DNA from: Segatella copri
GTDB lineage: Bacteria; Bacteroidota; Bacteroidia; Bacteroidales; Bacteroidaceae
Reading direction: 5' to 3'
DNA: 64,000 bases
Assembly: GCF_019249655.2 (NCBI RefSeq)
Contig: NZ_CP137557.1
Location: 51,001 to 115,000, forward strand
The stretch's first letter is position 1; each line of letters begins with the position of its first letter. Position numbers and translations under genes: made by a program. The notes below the pieces were generated by a model. That model worked only from the letters and a program-made list of their open reading frames with translations. It searched no databases and had not been told where the DNA came from. Shown piece after piece: positions 58,718-64,000 of the stretch.

Positions 58718-59671
58718 TTCAAATTCAACGTTTATTTCTCCTGCCCATTCCGGATTGAATAGGATGTTGAATCCGCCATTTCCTTTATCGTCTTCATCTT
58801 CTCCATCGCCGCCACCCGGATTGTCGCCGGAACTTTCGGCTATGCTGATGTTTGCCTTGGTGATGTAGTTGCACTTCACCTCGATGTTGTCTTTGTCCAG
58901 TTCCCTGAAGGGTTTGCCGTCGGCGTCGAGAATGCTGATTTTCATGTTCAGTCCCTGACTGTCTTCGTGCGGGAAGGTATATACGGAATAGTCTCTTTGG
59001 TCCTTTGCCAGTTTGAATATTTCGGTCTGACGGCTGTTCACGCATCCGTAACCGCTGGTAGCGTCCAGGGTGCTGCTGCCTCCCAAGTAGTAGAACTTGA
59101 TGCTACGGGCATTGGCAGGGATGACGGAGTCGGTGATGTGGACCTTGAATTGTGCCACGGCTCGTTTCAGTTCTATCGTCTCTTCGGTTTCCTCGCTGGT
59201 GATGTTGAGTCTGCCGTAATAATAAAAGGTGTCGGTGAGTTTGTTGTTGCTGAATTTTATCTTTTCCGGAGAGCTGATGGTGCAGTTGCCGGCTCCGTTA
59301 TGTCCGATGATGACTACCCGGTATTCGCCTTTGTCCAGAGCGACGGAGAGCTTGCCGTATTCCTTGTCTGTAGATAGGGTGTTGAGGGTCTTCACCTTTC
59401 CTATTTCGTCGAAGATGCCGAGTGAGAGTCGGGAGCATACTTTCTCTAGCGGGATGGCATTGCTGTCGGCAGCCTTGGTGTTGAATCCAGCAGCCTTAGT
59501 GTTGAATTCTGTCGACTGGTTCTTTCCCATGGAGACATGGAAGGTTACATTGGCGTTTGCATCATGTGGGTCAGTACTCGTTTCATCGAGTGCAAACTTT
59601 TCGCATGAAGTAAGCGTCGCTACTAGCATCATCAGGAAGGATGCTACGAGAGCGTAGTTCTTCTTCTTCAT
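58715..59671 (-). CDS. FimB/Mfa2-family fimbrial lipoprotein
   Basis: 318 aa. Lipobox LTSC (Cys23). First domain strand LSLGIFDEIGKVKTLNT, then GEYRVVIIGHNGAGNCT and the second domain ELKRAVAQFKVHITDSVIPANARSIKFYYLGG, as in FimB/Mfa2 anchors. A local duplication FNTKAAG-FNTKAAD lies near residue 58 and an acidic GGGDGEDEDDKGNGG loop near 295. No fimbrillin lies beside it, so it may serve a pilus encoded elsewhere or be an orphan. Promoter at 59742-59772. Confidence 0.78.
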   Translation of the reverse strand: MKKKNYALVASFLMMLVATLTSCEKFALDETSTDPHDANANVTFHVSMGKNQSTEFNTKAAGFNTKAADSNAIPLEKVCSRLSLGIFDEIGKVKTLNTLSTDKEYGKLSVALDKGEYRVVIIGHNGAGNCTISSPEKIKFSNNKLTDTFYYYGRLNITSEETEETIELKRAVAQFKVHITDSVIPANARSIKFYYLGGSSTLDATSGYGCVNSRQTEIFKLAKDQRDYSVYTFPHEDSQGLNMKISILDADGKPFRELDKDNIEVKCNYITKANISIAESSGDNPGGGDGEDEDDKGNGGFNILFNPEWAGEINVEFE

Positions 59672-59741
59672 AATCTTTTAGGTTTTTGGATTGCTTTCTT
59701 ATGCATGGGTCAAGATGTTTTCTTGTGCATGAAAGTCGAAG

Positions 59742-59772
59742 CAAATATACGTTTTTTCTGCGAAAGTGGCAA
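59742..59772 (-). promoter_or_regulatory. Promoter of the orphan FimB-like gene
   Basis: TATATTTG (complement 59742-59749) and TTG (complement 59770-59772) at 20-base spacing, about 70 bases before the ATG. Confidence 0.65.
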
Positions 59773-59798
59773 GGAAAATTTAAAAAATCTGCATTTCT

Positions 59799-59829
59799 TT
59801 TGCTAATTATCTGTTTTTTAGTAATTTTG
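59799..59829 (+). promoter_or_regulatory. Promoter of the HAD hydrolase gene
   Basis: TTTG at 59799-59802, 19 bases, TAATTTTG at 59822-59829; 68 bases before the ATG. Confidence 0.7.
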
Positions 59830-59897
59830 CACCTGAAAATCAGAGCAAGATGAGGCTTACACCTCTTTATATATATTAAGGTTTAAAAGACATATTT

Positions 59898-60689
59898 ATG
59901 GATAAGAAGATAAAAGCATTGTTTTTCGACATCGACGGCACGTTGGTGAGTTTCAAGACACACAGGATTCCGCAGAGCACAGTGGACGCCTTGGAACAGG
60001 CTAAGAAGAATGGGGTAGAGGTGTATATTTCTACGGGACGCCCCAAGCAGATCATCAATAACCTCGGTCAGATAGAGCATCTCATCGATGGTTACATCAC
60101 AGCCAATGGTGCCCGCTGCTTTGTGGAGGATACATTGGTGAGCCAGCACGCCATTCTTCCTTCTGACGTGAAGAAAATCATCGAGGCTGCTGATAGAGAT
60201 AACTATCCTGCCATCGTGGTCAGCGAGACTCGTTTTGCCATTCATCATTATACCGACGAGGTTTATGAGATTTTCTGCAAGGGATTGGGGGTAGACAGCA
60301 GCGTTTTCGTCACCGATATCAACAGTTTGGGTGATGAGGCTATCCTGCAGGTTACTCCTTTCTGCACCGTGGAGCAGGAGGCGCTCCTGATGCCTACGCT
60401 CGAAAATTGTACTTCCGGCAGATGGCATCCTGCCTTTACCGACATCACGGCAAGTGGTGCTGATAAGGGCAAGGGACTTCATGCCATGGCAGATTATCTG
60501 GGCTTGAACATTGAAGAGACGATGGCCTTCGGCGATGGCGGCAACGATATCTCTATCATCAAGGAAGCTGGAGTGGGTGTGGCAATGGGCAATGCCGGCG
60601 AAGAACTGAAGCAGGTGGCCGATTATATTACCACCCATGTAGATGAGGATGGAGTTAGGAATGCCCTGCTGAAGTATGGAGTAATCTAA
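59898..60689 (+). CDS. Cof-type HAD-superfamily hydrolase
   Basis: 263 aa. Motif I KALFFDIDGTLVSF with both catalytic Asp, motif II ISTGRPKQ, and motif IV MAFGDGGNDISIIKEAGVGVAMGNA; the C2B cap domain lies between (residues 80-190). Cof-type phosphatases dephosphorylate sugar phosphates or cofactor precursors; the substrate is unknown. The stop (TAA at 60687-60689) has no obvious terminator. Confidence 0.93.
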   Translation: MDKKIKALFFDIDGTLVSFKTHRIPQSTVDALEQAKKNGVEVYISTGRPKQIINNLGQIEHLIDGYITANGARCFVEDTLVSQHAILPSDVKKIIEAADRDNYPAIVVSETRFAIHHYTDEVYEIFCKGLGVDSSVFVTDINSLGDEAILQVTPFCTVEQEALLMPTLENCTSGRWHPAFTDITASGADKGKGLHAMADYLGLNIEETMAFGDGGNDISIIKEAGVGVAMGNAGEELKQVADYITTHVDEDGVRNALLKYGVI

Positions 60690-60826
60690 AGTGCAGCTTT
60701 TTGATATTAATCCTTACCTTTTGTCTCTTTTTAGTTATAAATAGTTTCTAAAAGTAAATAAACATGCGGAAAATATACGAAAAAGATAGAAAAATAAGGT
60801 AATTGTGGTGTTTTGTTATCAAAAAG

Positions 60827-60858
60827 TTTGTTTGTTTTATAAAATGTATGTATCTTTG
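60827..60858 (+). promoter_or_regulatory. Promoter of a candidate small RNA
   Basis: TTTG at 60827-60830, 20 bases, TATCTTTG at 60851-60858: near-consensus. Confidence 0.75.
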
Positions 60859-60864
60859 TACCCG

Positions 60865-61055
60865 AATTTGTAAGTTGTTAAACAAAAGAGGGATGATGTA
60901 TGACAAAAAGTCATATTTGTGAGGCGGCTTGTCATATAAGAGATAATGAATATAAAGATATAAGGCAAAGTGATTTTGCCTCGTTGTTGACAATGTCAAC
61001 ACTTATATCTCTCTCGTCTTGGGGACCGGCAGTGGCCGGTTCCCTTTTTCTTTTT
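60865..61055 (+). ncRNA. Candidate small non-coding RNA
   Basis: About 190 nt from a strong promoter to a strong terminator. Hairpins: ATGACAAAAAGTCAT, GGCAAAGTGATTTTGCC, GTTGACAATGTCAAC, an outer AAGAGATA/TATCTCT pairing, and the terminator GGGGACCGGC-AGTG-GCCGGTTCCC with T-run (61021-61055). A 63-codon frame at 60900-61091 crosses the terminator and is unlikely to be real. Length and isolation suit a 6S-like or regulatory RNA, but I cannot assign a class. Confidence 0.55.
61021..61055 (+). terminator. Terminator of the candidate small RNA
   Basis: Ten-bp GC-rich stem with a 4-base loop and CCCTTTTTCTTTTT after it. Confidence 0.85.
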
Positions 61056-61082
61056 AGAGAGATTTCTTTCTTTATAAATAAG

Positions 61083-61118
61083 TACTATTGATAGATGAAG
61101 TACTATTGATAGATGAAG
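61083..61118 (-). repeat. Exact 18-bp tandem duplication across the B3/B4 gene stop codon
   Basis: TACTATTGATAGATGAAG at 61083-61100 and again at 61101-61118. The inner copy encodes the last residues YFIYQ-stop; the outer copy repeats them exactly. Confidence 0.92.
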
Positions 61119-61768
61119 TAGTTGCCTCCATCGCTTTGGCAATACTTCTTCAGAAGCTGGATGATGTACTCAGCATTCTCGCGAACATGCTGTTCGTTTC
61201 CATCATATCCGTTGATGAGAACCACCAGGTGGGTAGTGTCGCGATTCATCTTGGTTCGCTCATTGTCGCTGGTTGGAGTTCCCACACCACCGATATTGTC
61301 TCGGTAAACTGGCAGGCCTTCGATGTTGATTATGCCTCTGCCGATGCCCTCGTATGGTTCGCCTGCCTTGCCCACACCTAGGGTCAGAGTGTCTCCCTCA
61401 AACTTATCGGCGTCAAAACCGCCGATACTGTAGCCGTATGCTATGCTTGCCAGATTTACCAAGTCCACCAGCGTATCTCTTTGATAGAGTTCCTTGCCCT
61501 GCAGCATTCTTCGGATGAGGGCTTCTGAAGCAGGGCGATAGCGGGAAGGGTCCTTGCCGCAGGCACGATATACCTTTCGAGTGGCAGCGATGCCGCTCAT
61601 CTCTTTCAGGGATTCTGTGGTCAGCGTCTCCTTATACATCTCGCCAAGTGCATGAATCTCATCCCAGAGTTCCTGACAATATGGGGTGTTTACTACATTG
61701 GCTTCTACGCATGCACCTACAAAGGTGGGGCAAACTGATTCGATTTCTTCTGATACAATAATTTTCAT
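61103..61768 (-). CDS. B3/B4 tRNA-binding domain protein
   Basis: 221 aa. Resembles the B3/4 domain of phenylalanyl-tRNA synthetase beta used as a stand-alone protein: YKETLTTESLKEMSGIAATRKVYRACGKDPSRYRPASEALIRR, then GYSIGGFDADKFEGDTLTLGVGKAG. Such proteins may edit or bind tRNA; proof is lacking. ATG 61768 (MKIIVSEEIESV) chosen: the longer frame to 61933 runs through the promoter and a low-complexity tract. Confidence 0.85.
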   Translation of the reverse strand: MKIIVSEEIESVCPTFVGACVEANVVNTPYCQELWDEIHALGEMYKETLTTESLKEMSGIAATRKVYRACGKDPSRYRPASEALIRRMLQGKELYQRDTLVDLVNLASIAYGYSIGGFDADKFEGDTLTLGVGKAGEPYEGIGRGIINIEGLPVYRDNIGGVGTPTSDNERTKMNRDTTHLVVLINGYDGNEQHVRENAEYIIQLLKKYCQSDGGNYFIYQ

Positions 61769-61810
61769 GATGAATTTCCGTTTTCTGTTAAACCTAACTG
61801 ATTGGTAGAG

Positions 61811-61842
61811 CAAAAGTACGAAGAAATATTGGAATAGCCAAA
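61811..61842 (-). promoter_or_regulatory. Promoter of the B3/B4 gene
   Basis: TACTTTTG (complement 61811-61818) and TTTG (complement 61839-61842), 20-base spacing. Confidence 0.75.
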
Positions 61843-61871
61843 AGTTCTCCCTGTTTTTATCGTATATTAAA

Positions 61872-61946
61872 TATGTTTGCGTATGCGTACGCCTATGGGT
61901 ATGCGTGCCTGTGTGCCTGCACACACATGACATGTGTGTATGTATA
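61872..61946. repeat. Alternating purine-pyrimidine tract
   Basis: GTATGCGTACGCC, GTATGCGTGCCTGTGTGCC, TGCACACACATG and CATGTGTGTATGTATA in a row. Contains short hairpins such as ACACATGACATGTGT. Lies between the divergent B3/B4 gene and the rrn promoter. Confidence 0.65.
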
Positions 61947-62033
61947 TTATAAGGAGTAAAAAGAAAGAAAAACGCTTATAATTGTTTATAACTGTTAAAA
62001 TATAAGGTAAAATAAAACTTTTTTCGTGAAAAA

Positions 62034-62065
62034 TTTGGTGGATTCAAGAATTGTTCGTACTTTTG
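62034..62065 (+). promoter_or_regulatory. rRNA operon promoter
   Basis: TTTG at 62034-62037, 20 bases, TACTTTTG at 62058-62065, matching strong Bacteroidota rrn promoters. Confidence 0.85.
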
Positions 62066-62328
62066 CACTCGCTTTTGAGAAATCAAGCATTACTCAAAGC
62101 AACAGAAGAAAGAGTTCTTTGAAAGATTTTACATAAACAGACAAGTAGTACAAGAAGCGGTTAACTTCTTAGAAATAAGAAAATTGACTGGGTAAAAGAA
62201 ACGAACCGTCAAGCAATTGACAAGTCAGGTTTACTAAGCTTCAATAAACGAAAAGGATATTCGTCCTAAGTACAGACAACAAACACCGAGTTACTTCTTC
62301 GGAAGTGACGACGTAAAAATGATATTTT
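62066..62328 (+). other. rRNA leader
   Basis: About 263 bases between promoter and 16S. Contains the Bacteroidales leader text AAAGAGTTCTTTGAAAGATT and ACAGACAAGTAGTACAAGAA, probably processing and antitermination signals. No gene. Confidence 0.75.
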
Positions 62329-63860
<1,532 letters not shown>

Positions 63861-64000
63861 CTGGAGAGACGAATTTCCTATGAAGTGATAGGAAATCTGA
63901 TTAAAAGTTCGCTTCTCTTCTTGTACGCACCATCTGTTTAATTAAATAAGAGATAGAGAATGTTCGGCAGAGATGCTACTCTTTACCAACACAGTCCTAT
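63861..64000 (+). other. Start of the 16S-23S spacer
   Basis: 140 bases to the window edge. No tRNA within it; tRNA-Ile/Ala, if present, would lie beyond. GAGACGAATTTCCTATGAAG / CTATAGGAAA-like pairing (TTTCCTATGAAGTGATAGGAAA) may be part of the processing stem. Confidence 0.8.

Noticed and set aside
60900..61091. 63-codon frame inside the candidate small RNA
   Set aside because: It runs through a strong terminator hairpin, so it could not be fully transcribed.

Overview
Bacteroidota, order Bacteroidales, most likely a gut Prevotella/Segatella-type species. Support from the sequence: promoters of the Bacteroidota form (TTTG, about 20 bases, TAnnTTTG), a near absence of Shine-Dalgarno sites, type V fimbrillin lipoproteins, a PorE-like OmpA lipoprotein, a Bacteroidales-style mobilizable element, and a complete 16S rRNA gene of Prevotella-like type at the right end. 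Species cannot be fixed without a database search.

Layout. 1-4.5 kb: fimbrial operon with a FimB/Mfa2-type anchor, two fimbrillins and a fimbrillin fused to a leucine-rich repeat tail (candidate tip adhesin). 4.5-7.8 kb: small accessory zone with a DUF4160/DUF2442 pair bracketed by two copies of one hairpin, then three Rpn/PDDEXK-transposase-family genes, two of them broken by loss of the catalytic middle. 8-20 kb: tRNA-Ser(GGA), a TonB energiser operon (exbB, membrane protein, two exbD), an Lrp regulator, folA-rsmF, an ECF sigma gene with membrane partners, a PorE-like lipoprotein and topB. 20-36 kb: carB, lutABC, a cupin/acetyltransferase pair, purT, a kinase, a MATE exporter, a subtilisin-like protease, xseAB and ilvE.

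36-46 kb: candidate integrative mobilizable element with two tyrosine recombinases, two excisionase-like HTH proteins, a DUF3408 protein, a strong stem-loop that may be oriT, MobC, MobA and a membrane coiled-coil protein. An outer-membrane beta-barrel gene with a single in-frame stop follows. 46-49.6 kb: AT-rich lipoprotein genes. 49.9-62 kb: GH115-like glycosidase, Mrp ATPase, a TolC/HlyD/ABC-2 exporter operon without an ATPase gene, a lone FimB-like lipoprotein, a HAD phosphatase, a candidate small RNA and a B3/B4 protein. 62-64 kb: rrn promoter, leader, 16S and the start of the spacer.

Two patterns run through the chromosome and are the most unusual content. First, a family of long palindromic elements ends in the inverted repeat CTGAAGTTTCGCAAGT (variants exist) but has different interiors; one copy has an apparent 8-bp target duplication. 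Second, many genes carry short tandem duplications that span their own stop codon, so the last codons plus stop are repeated downstream. Neither pattern is explained by any gene in the window.
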